Assembly: GCA_900770765.1 (NCBI GenBank)
Contig: CAAGLK010000132.1
Location: 1-37,865 of the forward strand
Length of the DNA stretch: 37,865 nt
Direction: 5' to 3'
DNA from: Helicobacteraceae bacterium
GTDB lineage: Bacteria > Campylobacterota > Campylobacteria > Campylobacterales > Helicobacteraceae
Position 1 is the first letter of the stretch. Each line of letters starts with the position of its first letter. Of this stretch, positions 1-7,868 are shown piece after piece. A program made the position numbers and the translations under genes. Below the pieces are notes generated by a model. The model made no database searches. It was not told where the DNA came from and saw only the letters and a program-made list of their open reading frames with translations.

Positions 1-18
1 ACGACGCTCTTCCGATCT
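1..18 (+). other. Illumina adapter remnant at contig edge
   Basis: The first 18 bases (ACGACGCTCTTCCGATCT) are identical to the 3' end of the standard Illumina TruSeq read-1 adapter. The reading frame of the following gene fragment is intact exactly up to base 19, so these bases are not genomic. Confidence 0.95.
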
Positions 19-279
19 AAAGAGGCAATTTTCTCTAAAAAGGGCAGAATCCAAAAATTTTTGCAAAAACTCTTTATCTTGTGCTAAGGCTAGATAATCA
101 TTATTTGCAAGATTCAACAGCCATTTTTGATTTTCTGCATAATTTAGAGTGGAATCTTTAGCGAGATTTTGCGTCTTTAAAAGAGTGATTTTTGTGCTTA
201 AATGTTTTTGCGGAATTAAAGTGCGATAGTTGGAATCTTTTTTTAAATTTTCTAAAATTTCTTTAATTTGATTTTGCAT
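19..279 (-). CDS. bioF: 8-amino-7-oxononanoate synthase, N-terminal fragment
   Basis: An 87-codon fragment starts at the ATG at 279 and runs off the contig edge at base 19. The product would be the PLP-dependent enzyme that condenses pimeloyl-thioester with alanine in biotin synthesis. The clue is a LANNDYLALA segment near residues 55-65, which matches the NDYLGLA block at the start of the fold in the KAPA synthase/alpha-oxoamine synthase family; the PLP-lysine region lies outside the contig. A dethiobiotin synthetase gene in the same gene string at 2038-2643 supports a biotin role. No convincing Shine-Dalgarno lies at normal spacing, and a hairpin at the carA end sits just upstream, so expression may depend on read-through. 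Confidence 0.75.
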
Positions 280-286
280 TTTTAGC

Positions 287-312
287 AAAAAGCCCTAAAA
301 TCTAGGCTTTTT
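287..312 (-). terminator. Intrinsic terminator-like hairpin at carA 3' end
   Basis: Read on the minus strand, AAAAAGCCTA and TAGGGCTTTTT pair with a one-base bulge and end in five T. The carA stop codon lies in the loop. It sits between carA and bioF, so it may reduce transcription into bioF. Confidence 0.55.
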
Positions 313-1441
313 CTTCTAAAAGATTAAAAAATGTTTTAAAAAGCTCGGTGGATTCTAGCGGACCTGGTCCAGCTTCTGGGTGGTGTTGAAAAGAGCAAAT
401 AAGCGCATTTTTATACCGCACACCTTCAATTGTGTTATCAAAAAGATTTCTATGTGTAATTTCTGCGATTTGTGAAATTTCTTCTGGCACAGAGTAATTG
501 TGATTTTGTGCGGTAATTTCAACCGCCCCTGTTAAAAGATTTTTCACCGGGTGATTACCGCCGTGATGCCCAAACTTTAGCTTATAAGTCTTAAACCCAT
601 GCGCTAAAGATAAAAGCTGATGCCCTAAGCAAATCGCAAATAGCGGAATCTTAGCTTCAATTAAAGCCTTAATATTTTCAATTTCATTTGTTAAAACTTG
701 TGGGTCGCCAGGCCCATTTGATAAAAAGATTCCATCTATTTCGCCTTTTTTAAATCTATCAATTAAGCTATTTGCATTAAAACCATGCGGAATCACTTCC
801 ACGCTAAATCCAGCATTTACAAGCTCATTTAAAATGCTTTTTTTAATACCAAAATCAATTGCGATTATATTTTTATGCGTCTGCGGAGTGGCATAATCCA
901 TTTTTGTAAAATCAAATCTACCGCTTGTGTGCGTGTAAGGCTCTTTTGTGCTTACTTCTTTAATATAATTTATCTCTTCAATTCTAGGAGAGTTTTCTAA
1001 AATCTCTTTTAGCTTTTCTTTATCGCTAAATTCTGTGGAAGCTATCATCATCATAGCGCCATTTTCGCGCAAAGTTTTTGTTAAAAATCTTGTGTCAATC
1101 CCACAAATCCCCATCGCATTAAATTCTTTTAAAAACTCGCCTAAAGTTTTCTCACCTCTAAAGTTAGAAAACTCCGCATTATAATGCCTACATAAAATTC
1201 CTTTTGCAAAGATTCCGCAGCTTTCTAAATCTTTAGAATTCGTCCCCACAATTCCAAGCTCTGGCATTGTAAAGCATATAAACTGCCCAGCATAGCTAGG
1301 GTCGCTTGTAATTTCTTGATAACCTGTTAAAGAAGTGTTAAAAACTAGCTCTCCCGTGCTTGTGCCACTAGCGCCAAAGCTCTTTGCCTTAAAAAACATT
1401 CCATTTTCTAAATAAATCCACACATCCCTTAACGCTTCCAT
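302..1441 (-). CDS. carA: Carbamoyl-phosphate synthase small (glutaminase) subunit
   Basis: A 379-residue protein of normal family length. It hydrolyses glutamine and passes ammonia to the large subunit CarB for carbamoyl phosphate, which feeds arginine and pyrimidine synthesis. The N-terminal CPSase small-subunit domain (about 1-150) carries NTSLTGYQEITSDPSYAGQ. The class I glutamine amidotransferase domain (about 190-375) has SNGPGDP at 241-247, the nucleophile Cys271 in CLGHQ, and the His354/Glu356 pair in HHPEAGPGP. Its ATG overlaps the stop of the DUF507 gene by one base (TAATG), which implies translational coupling. The DUF507-carA pairing is also found in Campylobacter. carB is not in this window. 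Confidence 0.97.
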   Translation of the reverse strand: MEALRDVWIYLENGMFFKAKSFGASGTSTGELVFNTSLTGYQEITSDPSYAGQFICFTMPELGIVGTNSKDLESCGIFAKGILCRHYNAEFSNFRGEKTLGEFLKEFNAMGICGIDTRFLTKTLRENGAMMMIASTEFSDKEKLKEILENSPRIEEINYIKEVSTKEPYTHTSGRFDFTKMDYATPQTHKNIIAIDFGIKKSILNELVNAGFSVEVIPHGFNANSLIDRFKKGEIDGIFLSNGPGDPQVLTNEIENIKALIEAKIPLFAICLGHQLLSLAHGFKTYKLKFGHHGGNHPVKNLLTGAVEITAQNHNYSVPEEISQIAEITHRNLFDNTIEGVRYKNALICSFQHHPEAGPGPLESTELFKTFFNLLEEKA

Positions 1442-1992
1442 TATAAGAATCCTTTCCGCTTAAGCTCTTCTTGGTAAAGTTTGTCAAAAATTAAGTCATA
1501 CTCTTCACTGCCAAAAATGATTTTTCGCTTATAGTTTGAAATGCGTTCTTGCACGATATCTTCTATTTCATTATAAATTTTTACATAGCCATTAATAGCT
1601 TTAAAAATAACATTTACAATGCGAGTTTCAGAAGTGCTAGAATCTATCAAATCCTCTTCAAAAAGTTCATTTAGGATTCTATGCGATAAGTGATTATAAC
1701 GCTCCTCAAAGTTTAAAATAAAGTTTTCATTATCTGCCAACTTTTGCTTAATTTTCCAAAAAAGCTGATGCTCATCGGCTTGCATAAATTCTATTTCATC
1801 TAAGTTTTCTTCTAAAATTTCTCTAGCTTTTTCTTCAATTTTTGCTTCTTCTTGTAAGTTTTCTTTGATTAATTCTTGTGCTACTTTTGAGATTCCATCT
1901 AAGCCATGCAGAATCGTAACAAAGCCACAGGTGGATAAATCTAGTGCGATTTTATTACCAATATAAGGTGCGTGTGCGGGTTTAAATTTCAT
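1441..1992 (-). CDS. DUF507 family protein
   Basis: A 183-residue soluble, highly charged, mostly helical protein that matches the DUF507 family (KFKPAHAPYIGNKIALDL at the start; repeated ILEENLDEIEFM-type segments). The function of this family is unknown to me. I chose the ATG at 1992 because AAAGGG lies at good spacing upstream; a longer in-frame start at 2019 lacks such a site. It is followed by carA with a one-base TAATG overlap, as in other Campylobacterota. No signal peptide or membrane segment is seen. Confidence 0.85.
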   Translation of the reverse strand: MKFKPAHAPYIGNKIALDLSTCGFVTILHGLDGISKVAQELIKENLQEEAKIEEKAREILEENLDEIEFMQADEHQLFWKIKQKLADNENFILNFEERYNHLSHRILNELFEEDLIDSSTSETRIVNVIFKAINGYVKIYNEIEDIVQERISNYKRKIIFGSEEYDLIFDKLYQEELKRKGFL

Positions 1993-2019
1993 AGCAGACC
2001 CTTTAAAAAAATTTCGCAA

Positions 2020-2025
2020 ATTTTA
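2020..2025 (-). promoter_or_regulatory. Candidate -10 element for DUF507-carA
   Basis: TAAAAT on the minus strand, about 28 bases upstream of the chosen DUF507 start, in AT-rich sequence just past the bioD stop. It fits a Campylobacterota sigma-70 promoter, where the -10 is conserved and the -35 is poor. Inferred from sequence only. Confidence 0.35.
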
Positions 2026-2037
2026 GCGGAATCTCTC

Positions 2038-2643
2038 TTAAAAAATTGCTAGATTTAGCAACTCTTTTTTTAATTTTTCTGCATTTTGTGAAAATTCTAA
2101 AGGATTATTAAAGCGTTCAAAATGTGCGATTTTTACGCCAAAATATTTTTGTATAAAAGAATCCATTTGTTTATTTTGCTCTTTTGAGATAATTAAGCAA
2201 AGCAGCAGAATCCCACGCTCTTTTAACGCTTGTAGGCTTAATAAAATATGATTAATCCCACCTAAATAATAGCCGCCTACCAAAATGCAAGGAAGTTTTT
2301 TATAAGCTAAATAATCAATCATACACACATTTAAATCCAGCGGCGTAAAAAGCCCTCCAGCACTTTCAACTAAAAGCCTTTTAGATTCTGGCAATAAAAT
2401 CTCTAAGCCATTATAATTTATAGCTTCAATTTGCATAGCTATATGTGGGCTTTGCGGTGTTTTTAGCGTGATTCCATTTTGATAAATTTTTGTTTGTGGC
2501 GATAGGGCTTTTATTTTTTCGCAATCTTGCGGGATTCCAGCTTGCACTAGCTTAAAATAATCTAATTTTAAAGAATAGCACAATGCCGCACTCACCGCCG
2601 TTTTACCCACATCAGTGTGGCTTCCAGCGATAAAAATTTGCAT
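2038..2643 (-). CDS. bioD: Dethiobiotin synthetase
   Basis: A 201-residue protein beginning MQIFIAGSHTDVGKTAVSAA. This contains the BioD P-loop (family form GTDTxVGKT) with an SHTD variant at residues 7-11. It carboxylates 7,8-diaminopelargonate to dethiobiotin with ATP and CO2. LVESAGGLFTPL (about 91-102) corresponds to the family EGAGGLxxPL block, with Ser in place of Gly. The length is at the short end of the family. The ATG overlaps the trpS stop as TAATG, so the two are probably co-translated although functionally unrelated. A bioF fragment lies downstream in the same gene string. Confidence 0.9.
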   Translation of the reverse strand: MQIFIAGSHTDVGKTAVSAALCYSLKLDYFKLVQAGIPQDCEKIKALSPQTKIYQNGITLKTPQSPHIAMQIEAINYNGLEILLPESKRLLVESAGGLFTPLDLNVCMIDYLAYKKLPCILVGGYYLGGINHILLSLQALKERGILLLCLIISKEQNKQMDSFIQKYFGVKIAHFERFNNPLEFSQNAEKLKKELLNLAIF

Positions 2644-3635
2644 TATATTAAGCCCATTTTTTCTTTAGCTTCTTTATATGTTTTTTGTGCGATTTCTCCA
2701 GCGGATTCTGCGCCTTTTGCTAGAATCTCTAGCAAATAATCTTGCTCTTTTTTTAATCTCTCATATTTTTCTCTAATCGGTCTTAAGCCTTCAATTACCG
2801 CTTCGGCGACTTTTACCTTTAAATCCCCATAGCCTTTACCGCTAAATTCCTTTTCAATTTCCTCTTGGCTTTGATTGCTAAAACATTGATAAATATTTAA
2901 TAAATTATAAATTCCAGCCCTTTCTTTATCAAAGGCGATTATTCCTAAGCTATCGGTTGTGGCTTTTTTAAATTTCTTTAAAATCGCTTCTGGTGTGTCA
3001 ATTAAAGCTATTGAGTGATTTGGCTTATCGCTTGAGCTTTTAGACATTTTTTTAAGCGGGTCATCTAATCCCATAATTCTAGCGCCCTCTTTTAAAATTA
3101 ACGCCTCAGGCACAATAAAGGTCTCGCCATAATCTCTATTAAACTTTATCGCTGTATCGCGCGCTAATTCTATATGCTGCTTTTGGTCCTCTCCTACAGG
3201 CACAAACTGCGCCTTATATAGCAAAATATCCGCACTCATTAAATTTGGATAATTAAAAAGCCCAGCTAGAATCTGCTTAGGATTCTTAGCGCTTTTATCT
3301 TTAAACTGCGTCATACGGCTTAAATCACCCATAGGCGTAATACAAGTTAGAAGCCATGAAAGCGAAGTGTGCTCTTGCACTTGTGATTGTATAAAAAGCG
3401 TAGATTTTTTAGAATCAATACCACAAGCTAAAAGCATCGCACATAAATCATAAGTTTTTTCTCTTAAAACTTGCGGATTCTGCGGCACCGTAATAGCGTG
3501 AGAATTCACAACACAAAAAATATTTTCATAATCTTCTTGTCTATCTACCCAATTCTTAACCGCACCTAAATAATTTCCTAAATGTATATTTCCTGTAGGT
3601 TGAATCCCAGAAAACACGCGTGGTTTATTTTGCAT
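2643..3635 (-). CDS. trpS: Tryptophanyl-tRNA synthetase
   Basis: A 330-residue class Ic aminoacyl-tRNA synthetase that charges tRNA-Trp. The ATP-binding signatures are present: a HIGH-type NIHLG at 16-20 and KMSKS at 196-200. SGIQPTGNIHLGNYLGA is the hallmark TrpS start. I chose the ATG at 3635, which has AAAAGG seven bases upstream, over the in-frame start 30 bases earlier. It is the first gene of the trpS-bioD-DUF507-carA string and is divergent from hisF. No missing residues were noticed. Confidence 0.97.
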   Translation of the reverse strand: MQNKPRVFSGIQPTGNIHLGNYLGAVKNWVDRQEDYENIFCVVNSHAITVPQNPQVLREKTYDLCAMLLACGIDSKKSTLFIQSQVQEHTSLSWLLTCITPMGDLSRMTQFKDKSAKNPKQILAGLFNYPNLMSADILLYKAQFVPVGEDQKQHIELARDTAIKFNRDYGETFIVPEALILKEGARIMGLDDPLKKMSKSSSDKPNHSIALIDTPEAILKKFKKATTDSLGIIAFDKERAGIYNLLNIYQCFSNQSQEEIEKEFSGKGYGDLKVKVAEAVIEGLRPIREKYERLKKEQDYLLEILAKGAESAGEIAQKTYKEAKEKMGLI

Positions 3636-3664
3636 AAAAAGCCTTTTATTTGTGAAATTTTGCA

Positions 3665-3670
3665 ATTATA
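3665..3670 (-). promoter_or_regulatory. -10 element for trpS
   Basis: A perfect TATAAT on the minus strand, 30 bases upstream of the trpS ATG, in the trpS/hisF divergent spacer. A start site near 3659 would give a leader of about 24 bases that holds the ribosome-binding site. Confidence 0.55.
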
Positions 3671-3711
3671 GCTAAACTTGCTAAGATTCCACAAAAACAA
3701 AGGGGACGCAG

Positions 3712-4476
3712 ATGGAATCTACACTAGCAAAAAGAATTATTCCTTGTTTAGATATTAAAAATGGGCGAGTGGTAAAAGGCGTGAATTTCTTAGGCTTGCA
3801 AGACGCTGGCGACCCTATAGAAGTGGCAAGGCGATACAATGATGAGGGCGCTGATGAAATCACATTTTTAGATATAACTGCGACTTTAGAGGCTAGAAAA
3901 ACTACAATTGAAATGGTAAAGCAAGTAGCAAAAGAAGTGTTTATTCCGCTAACCGTTGGCGGTGGGATTAATAGCTTAGAGCAAATGTATGATTTACTAA
4001 ATGTAGGATGCGATAAGATTAGCTTAAATTCCGCGGCTATTAAGAATCCTAGCTTAATTACGCAAGGGGCGAAGCGATTTGGCTCTCAATGTATAGTTGT
4101 CGCAATGGATGCGAAGAAAAAAGTAGGTGGCGGCTGGGAGCTATACACACACGGAGGGCGGAATCCTAGTGGGATTGACTTAGAAAAATGGGCTAAAGAA
4201 GTTTATAATTTAGGCGCTGGTGAGATTCTGCTTACGAGTATGGATTGCGATGGGACAAAAAATGGCTATGATTTAGAGCAGCTTAAGAGTATTTCAAACA
4301 GCGTTGGGATTCCACTTATCGCAAGTGGTGGCGCTGGAAGTATGGAGCATATTTTAGATGCTTTTAAAAATGGTGCAGATGCGGCACTTGCAGCGTCAAT
4401 TTTTCATTATCAAACAATAAATATTTTAGAATTAAAGCGATATTTAAAAGAAAAAGGCGTCTTAGTTAGAATCTAG
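3712..4476 (+). CDS. hisF: Imidazole glycerol-phosphate synthase, cyclase subunit
   Basis: A 254-residue (beta-alpha)8 barrel of full family length. With HisH it turns PRFAR plus ammonia into imidazole glycerol phosphate and AICAR in histidine synthesis. The two catalytic aspartates of the family are visible: Asp14 in PCLDIKNGRVVKG and Asp134 in VAMDAK. LTVGGGI (81-87) and IASGGAG mark the phosphate-binding loops. A strong ribosome-binding site (AAGGGGA) precedes the ATG. It is a single-gene plus-strand unit with no other his genes nearby, and a terminator hairpin overlaps its stop. Confidence 0.97.
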   Translation: MESTLAKRIIPCLDIKNGRVVKGVNFLGLQDAGDPIEVARRYNDEGADEITFLDITATLEARKTTIEMVKQVAKEVFIPLTVGGGINSLEQMYDLLNVGCDKISLNSAAIKNPSLITQGAKRFGSQCIVVAMDAKKKVGGGWELYTHGGRNPSGIDLEKWAKEVYNLGAGEILLTSMDCDGTKNGYDLEQLKSISNSVGIPLIASGGAGSMEHILDAFKNGADAALAASIFHYQTINILELKRYLKEKGVLVRI

Positions 4477-4496
4477 GATTTAAGATTCTAGCTTTT
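4467..4496 (+). terminator. hisF terminator made from an inverted GATTC motif pair
   Basis: TAGAATCT (4467-4474) and AGATTCTA (4483-4490) pair perfectly over eight bases and are followed by GCTTTT. The hisF stop codon overlaps the left arm. Confidence 0.6.
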
Positions 4497-4585
4497 GTAT
4501 AGATTTTGAATCCATTTTTAAAAACACATTTTTAAGCAGCTAGTGGAATCTTTATAAAATTTAAGCTGCTGTGTAAGCTATAGTG

Positions 4586-4622
4586 TGGATTGCTTCGGCT
4601 TTTTCAAAGTCTAGCTAATGAC
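4586..4622 (-). repeat. Degenerate copy of the dispersed cattgcgag repeat
   Basis: In plus orientation this 37-base segment starts TGGATTGCTTCGG and ends AATGAC. On the minus strand it aligns end to end with the unit at 34097-34133 (TCATTGCGAGAAA ... CGTGGCAATCCA). It lies in the hisF to tRNA-Phe spacer. That 240-base spacer otherwise shows only a 9-base inverted pair (4540-4548 with 4635-4643) and no gene. Confidence 0.4.
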
Positions 4623-4717
4623 TAACTCCACTTTTTCCACTAGAACTAAATAGAATTAAACGCAAAGTTACACTTACAACAATAATAAAAGTTTATGATT
4701 AAAAAATGAAAGATAAG

Positions 4718-4793
4718 TGGTGGCTCGAGGCGGAATCGAACCACCGACACGGAGATTTTCAGTCTCCTGCTCTACCGACTGAGCTATCGAGCC
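4718..4793 (-). tRNA. tRNA-Phe (GAA)
   Basis: A 76-base cloverleaf with acceptor GGCTCGA/TCGAGCC, anticodon loop CTGAAAA with anticodon GAA, a normal T arm (GGTTCGATTCC) and encoded CCA. Confidence 0.97.
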
Positions 4794-4818
4794 ATAAAAA
4801 TTTAAAAAAGGAAGCGGA

Positions 4819-4824
4819 ATTTTA
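4819..4824 (-). promoter_or_regulatory. Candidate -10 for tRNA-Phe
   Basis: TAAAAT on the minus strand, followed by TCCGC, 25 bases upstream of the tRNA 5' end. It has the same TTCCGC discriminator seen at other promoters in this window. Confidence 0.45.
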
Positions 4825-4847
4825 CGCTTTTTAAACTTAAAAGGCAA

Positions 4848-5765
4848 TTAAACGCTAATTTTACGAAAGATAAAAAACTCTCTAGCTTCCGTCCCAAAGG
4901 CTTGAATATTTTCATATCCATAAAAAAACGCTAGTTTAAAAAACGCCTCTAAATCTTGCCCAATCGCCCTTTCTACAAAAATCACTCCGCCACTCTCTAG
5001 CTTCCTATGCAGCGATAAAAAATCCTTTTTCATATGATTTTCATTATTAACCTCATCTGCATACCACAAAAGCTGCTCTTTACTAATTTCACAAAACCAC
5101 ATTTTTAAAAAATTTTTATCAACATAATCATAAACATCAAAGCTATAAGGCGCATAATACGCCATACGCACCTTTTGCCCCTTTAGCTCCGCTTCTGCTT
5201 CTTTTTCATCATTGAAAAATAAGGGGATAAAGTGATATAAAATAAGCAATTTCATAGGGTCAATGTTAGAAAAAATCGCCCCATAAGTTCTAAGCGCATA
5301 TTGCTTAACATCAATATACTCTGGCTCTACTATCGCATTAGAATCCTCTGGCGCTCTAAGTGCTTCACTAACTAGGCGTTTAATCCATAAATTTACCGCA
5401 TCTTTTGGCGCGGATTCTAAGAAAGCTCTAATACTCATAACCTCATCGAAAGTTTGTGGGTGGAAATAATGCTTTTTATCCGAAGTAAAAGCGTCTCTTT
5501 TTGTTTTAATTTCTGTTAAGCGATTTTTTAACCCCATAACACTTGGATAAAAAAATTCCGCTTCAAAATTCACACGAATTAGCGGATTTGTATCATAAAC
5601 AAAGCAAAGTCGCTCATTAATCGCCGCTTCAAAAGCAAAATGCCCTAAATGCATATAAGGAATTAAAATTGTATCGTGTGGTTTTGTATAAGTTAAAATA
5701 ATTTTTTCATAAAGTGCTAGAAAATTTGCATCCGCAAACTTAGTTAATGCTTTTAATGCGCTCAC
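4848..5765 (-). CDS. Conserved-looking protein, possibly a degenerate DNA methyltransferase fold
   Basis: A 305-residue soluble protein that I do not recognise with certainty. It starts at GTG with AAAGGG at good spacing and follows a TAAAAT -10-like element. Near residues 33-65, HDTILIPYMHLGHFAFEAAI followed by FVYDTNP is laid out like motif I of amino-DNA methyltransferases (family VLDPFxGSGTTxxEA ... GxDxNP), but the DPF-GSG residues are lost. Near residue 206, YYAPYSFDVYDYV sits where the catalytic SPPY motif would be, again altered. The resemblance is my inference. If it is correct, the protein has probably lost catalysis or uses another substrate. It is a single-gene unit between tRNA-Phe and panC. 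Confidence 0.7.
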   Translation of the reverse strand: MSALKALTKFADANFLALYEKIILTYTKPHDTILIPYMHLGHFAFEAAINERLCFVYDTNPLIRVNFEAEFFYPSVMGLKNRLTEIKTKRDAFTSDKKHYFHPQTFDEVMSIRAFLESAPKDAVNLWIKRLVSEALRAPEDSNAIVEPEYIDVKQYALRTYGAIFSNIDPMKLLILYHFIPLFFNDEKEAEAELKGQKVRMAYYAPYSFDVYDYVDKNFLKMWFCEISKEQLLWYADEVNNENHMKKDFLSLHRKLESGGVIFVERAIGQDLEAFFKLAFFYGYENIQAFGTEAREFFIFRKISV

Positions 5766-5862
5766 AATTACCCTTTCAAAAAATTTTTATTTTAACATTT
5801 TTTATTTATTTTTAATAGCACAAGTCGCATAATTTACGATTTTACTTTATAGAGGGACTTTT

Positions 5863-6708
5863 ATGAAAATGTTTAAAACAACACAGGAATTACAAAACTT
5901 CATACAAAATTATAAAACGCAGAATCCTACTAATAAAATAGGCTTAGTGCCGACTATGGGCGCACTACACAATGGGCATTTAAGTTTAATGCAAAAGTGC
6001 AAAAATGAGTGTGATTTAAGCGTTGTTTCAATTTTTGTAAATCCTACTCAATTTGGCGAAAATGAGGACTTTAGCCGCTATCCTAGAAAAGAGGAAGCGG
6101 ATTTAAGCGTGTGTGAAAAATGCGGCGTGGATATTGTCTTTATGCCTAGCGTGGCTGAAATGTATCCGCTAGATTCTAACTTACAGACTAAACTTAAAGC
6201 ACCTAAAGCTATGGCGGATTTACTAGAGGGAGCGGCTAGGCCTGGGCATTTTAGCGGCGTTTTGCAAGTTGTTTTAAAATTATTTAATTTAACACAACCA
6301 CAAAGGGCATATTTTGGGCAAAAGGACGCACAGCAGCTATTAATTATTAAAAAAATGGTGCAAGATTTATTTTTACCAATAGAAATTATCCCTTGCCCAA
6401 TAATCCGCACTCAAGAGGGGCTAGCATTAAGCTCTCGTAATGCGTATTTAAGCAAAGAAGGCAAAAAAGAAGCGTTAAAAATCTCTAGTGCTTTAAATGA
6501 AGTAAGCCGCCACATTATGCAAGGTGAAGCGGATTCTAGCAAGTTAAAACAAGCGGGGTGTAGAATCCTAAGCGACTTAGAAGTGGAGTATTTTGAAATA
6601 CTAAATTTAGATTTACAAAAAATAGAAAAGATAAAAAAGGATTCCACCTTAATTTTAATTGTAGTTAAAATTGAAGGCGTAAGACTGCTTGATAATTTAT
6701 GGATTTAG
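5863..6708 (+). CDS. panC: Pantothenate synthetase
   Basis: A 281-residue ATP-dependent ligase that joins pantoate and beta-alanine to make pantothenate (vitamin B5). The nucleotidyltransferase HIGH-type motif appears in PTMGALHNGHLSL (30-42, with His36 and His39). YFGQKDAQQ is the typical pantoate/ATP block, and LSSRNAYLS is the family KMSKS-like loop. GAGGGA precedes the first ATG; a second ATG two codons later is possible. It is a single-gene plus unit convergent with the SGNH-like gene, and one hairpin covers both stop codons. Confidence 0.96.
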   Translation: MKMFKTTQELQNFIQNYKTQNPTNKIGLVPTMGALHNGHLSLMQKCKNECDLSVVSIFVNPTQFGENEDFSRYPRKEEADLSVCEKCGVDIVFMPSVAEMYPLDSNLQTKLKAPKAMADLLEGAARPGHFSGVLQVVLKLFNLTQPQRAYFGQKDAQQLLIIKKMVQDLFLPIEIIPCPIIRTQEGLALSSRNAYLSKEGKKEALKISSALNEVSRHIMQGEADSSKLKQAGCRILSDLEVEYFEILNLDLQKIEKIKKDSTLILIVVKIEGVRLLDNLWI

Positions 6709-6730
6709 GATTCCACTTAAAGAATCCTAA
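6705..6730. terminator. Shared bidirectional hairpin of panC and its convergent neighbour
   Basis: TTAGGATTC (6705-6713) and GAATCCTAA (6722-6730) are perfect nine-base arms with an eight-base loop. The left arm overlaps the panC TAG and the right arm overlaps the stop of the 6727-7860 gene. The T tract is weak on both sides. Confidence 0.55.
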
Positions 6731-7860
6731 GGCTTACTTTGCTTACTTTCCCACTCTTTCGCCATTTTCACAAATACGCTTAAATCAAATTCTAAAATTT
6801 TAGATTCCATCTCTTTTAAATATTGCCCTATATTGCTAGAATCTAAAATATGCGTTTTATCTCTAATTGCACTTAGAAAAATGCTATTTAAATCCTTATT
6901 ATAATGCGTTAAATCCTTATAATTTGCTATATCATCGGCATAAAGAAGCGTATCAAAGGCGTAGAATTTTAGATTCTTAAACTGCTTTGTGTGAGGGATT
7001 AGCCACTGCATAGTTTGCTTATATTTATAAAATGCCACATCACCATCTAAATAGCCTTTATTTTCTTTTATGTAAAAAAATAGCCTAGGATAAGTTGGTA
7101 TTATAATGCTAAATTCCGTTTGTGGATTTTCTTTAACAAATCTTAAAAGATTATTTTCTAAATTTTCTTTGATTTTTGAAATATCTTCGACGCTTTTTTG
7201 AAACTCTAGTTTAGAGTTTGCTAAAATTTTTAAAGCATTAGCTAAATGCTGCTTATCATTACTATACTTAATCCAATTTTCAAATCCGCCAAATTGACTA
7301 TTATGCTCTATATTATTAGCCCAAAAATTTAACTTCTCTAAATTTTTATCCTTGCCTACGCATTTTTCCCTTGTAGAATAAACTAAAGCACAGCTAAAAA
7401 ACTTCATATTCATATAACCTTTAATATCATTTAAAAAATTTTCATCATAAAGATAATCAAATTTTTTTGTAGATTCCATCCTTTCTAAATAAGTTATATC
7501 TAAAGAGTAAATAATGCTTTTTGCTTCTTTAGTTTTAAAAAGATACTCCAGCACAACAGCCCTTTCATTAAACGCACTTCCAGCTAGCGATATATTTACC
7601 CATTTGCCTCCTAGCTTCTCCTCTGCCTCTTTAGCATAAGTGTTTTCAAGCATAGAAGTGCCTAAAATATAAGAGTCAAAATCATAGTTTTTAATAATCC
7701 CTTTAGCTTGTCGCCGCATATCGCCAAAAAAGGTCGTCTCTCTAAAATAGGGCTTATGATACACTTGAAATGGGTCATAAATATAAAGCAATCCCAAAAG
7801 CGCTAAAACAAAAGGTAATGGAGCTAAAAGCAGCACTAAAATAAACTTTTTATCACTCAT
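6727..7860 (-). CDS. Membrane-anchored SGNH/DltD-like partner of an MBOAT acyltransferase
   Basis: A 377-residue protein with one N-terminal membrane segment (about 5-27) and a large extracytoplasmic domain. YILGTSMLENTY (about 64-75) resembles the GTS/GDS nucleophile turn of SGNH-like proteins found beside AlgI-type MBOAT genes. YKDLTHYNKDLN near residue 315 fits the C-terminal Asp-x-x-His block. Such pairs move acyl groups across the membrane and place them on surface polymers; the substrate here cannot be read from sequence. Its ribosome-binding site overlaps the stop of the MBOAT gene eight bases upstream, so switching of that gene may also affect this one. C. jejuni PatA/PatB peptidoglycan O-acetylation is a possible parallel, not proof. 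Confidence 0.65.
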   Translation of the reverse strand: MSDKKFILVLLLAPLPFVLALLGLLYIYDPFQVYHKPYFRETTFFGDMRRQAKGIIKNYDFDSYILGTSMLENTYAKEAEEKLGGKWVNISLAGSAFNERAVVLEYLFKTKEAKSIIYSLDITYLERMESTKKFDYLYDENFLNDIKGYMNMKFFSCALVYSTREKCVGKDKNLEKLNFWANNIEHNSQFGGFENWIKYSNDKQHLANALKILANSKLEFQKSVEDISKIKENLENNLLRFVKENPQTEFSIIIPTYPRLFFYIKENKGYLDGDVAFYKYKQTMQWLIPHTKQFKNLKFYAFDTLLYADDIANYKDLTHYNKDLNSIFLSAIRDKTHILDSSNIGQYLKEMESKILEFDLSVFVKMAKEWESKQSKP

Positions 7861-7868
7861 AAGAATCC

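Noticed and set aside
3681..3863. A 60-codon minus-strand frame over the hisF start
   Set aside because: It lies inside hisF on the opposite strand, has no ribosome-binding site and its composition is the mirror of the real gene.
4494..4717. Structured small RNA between hisF and tRNA-Phe
   Set aside because: There is a 9-base inverted pair and a degenerate dispersed repeat, but no promoter, T-tailed terminator or known RNA signature (SRP, 6S, tmRNA) could be identified.
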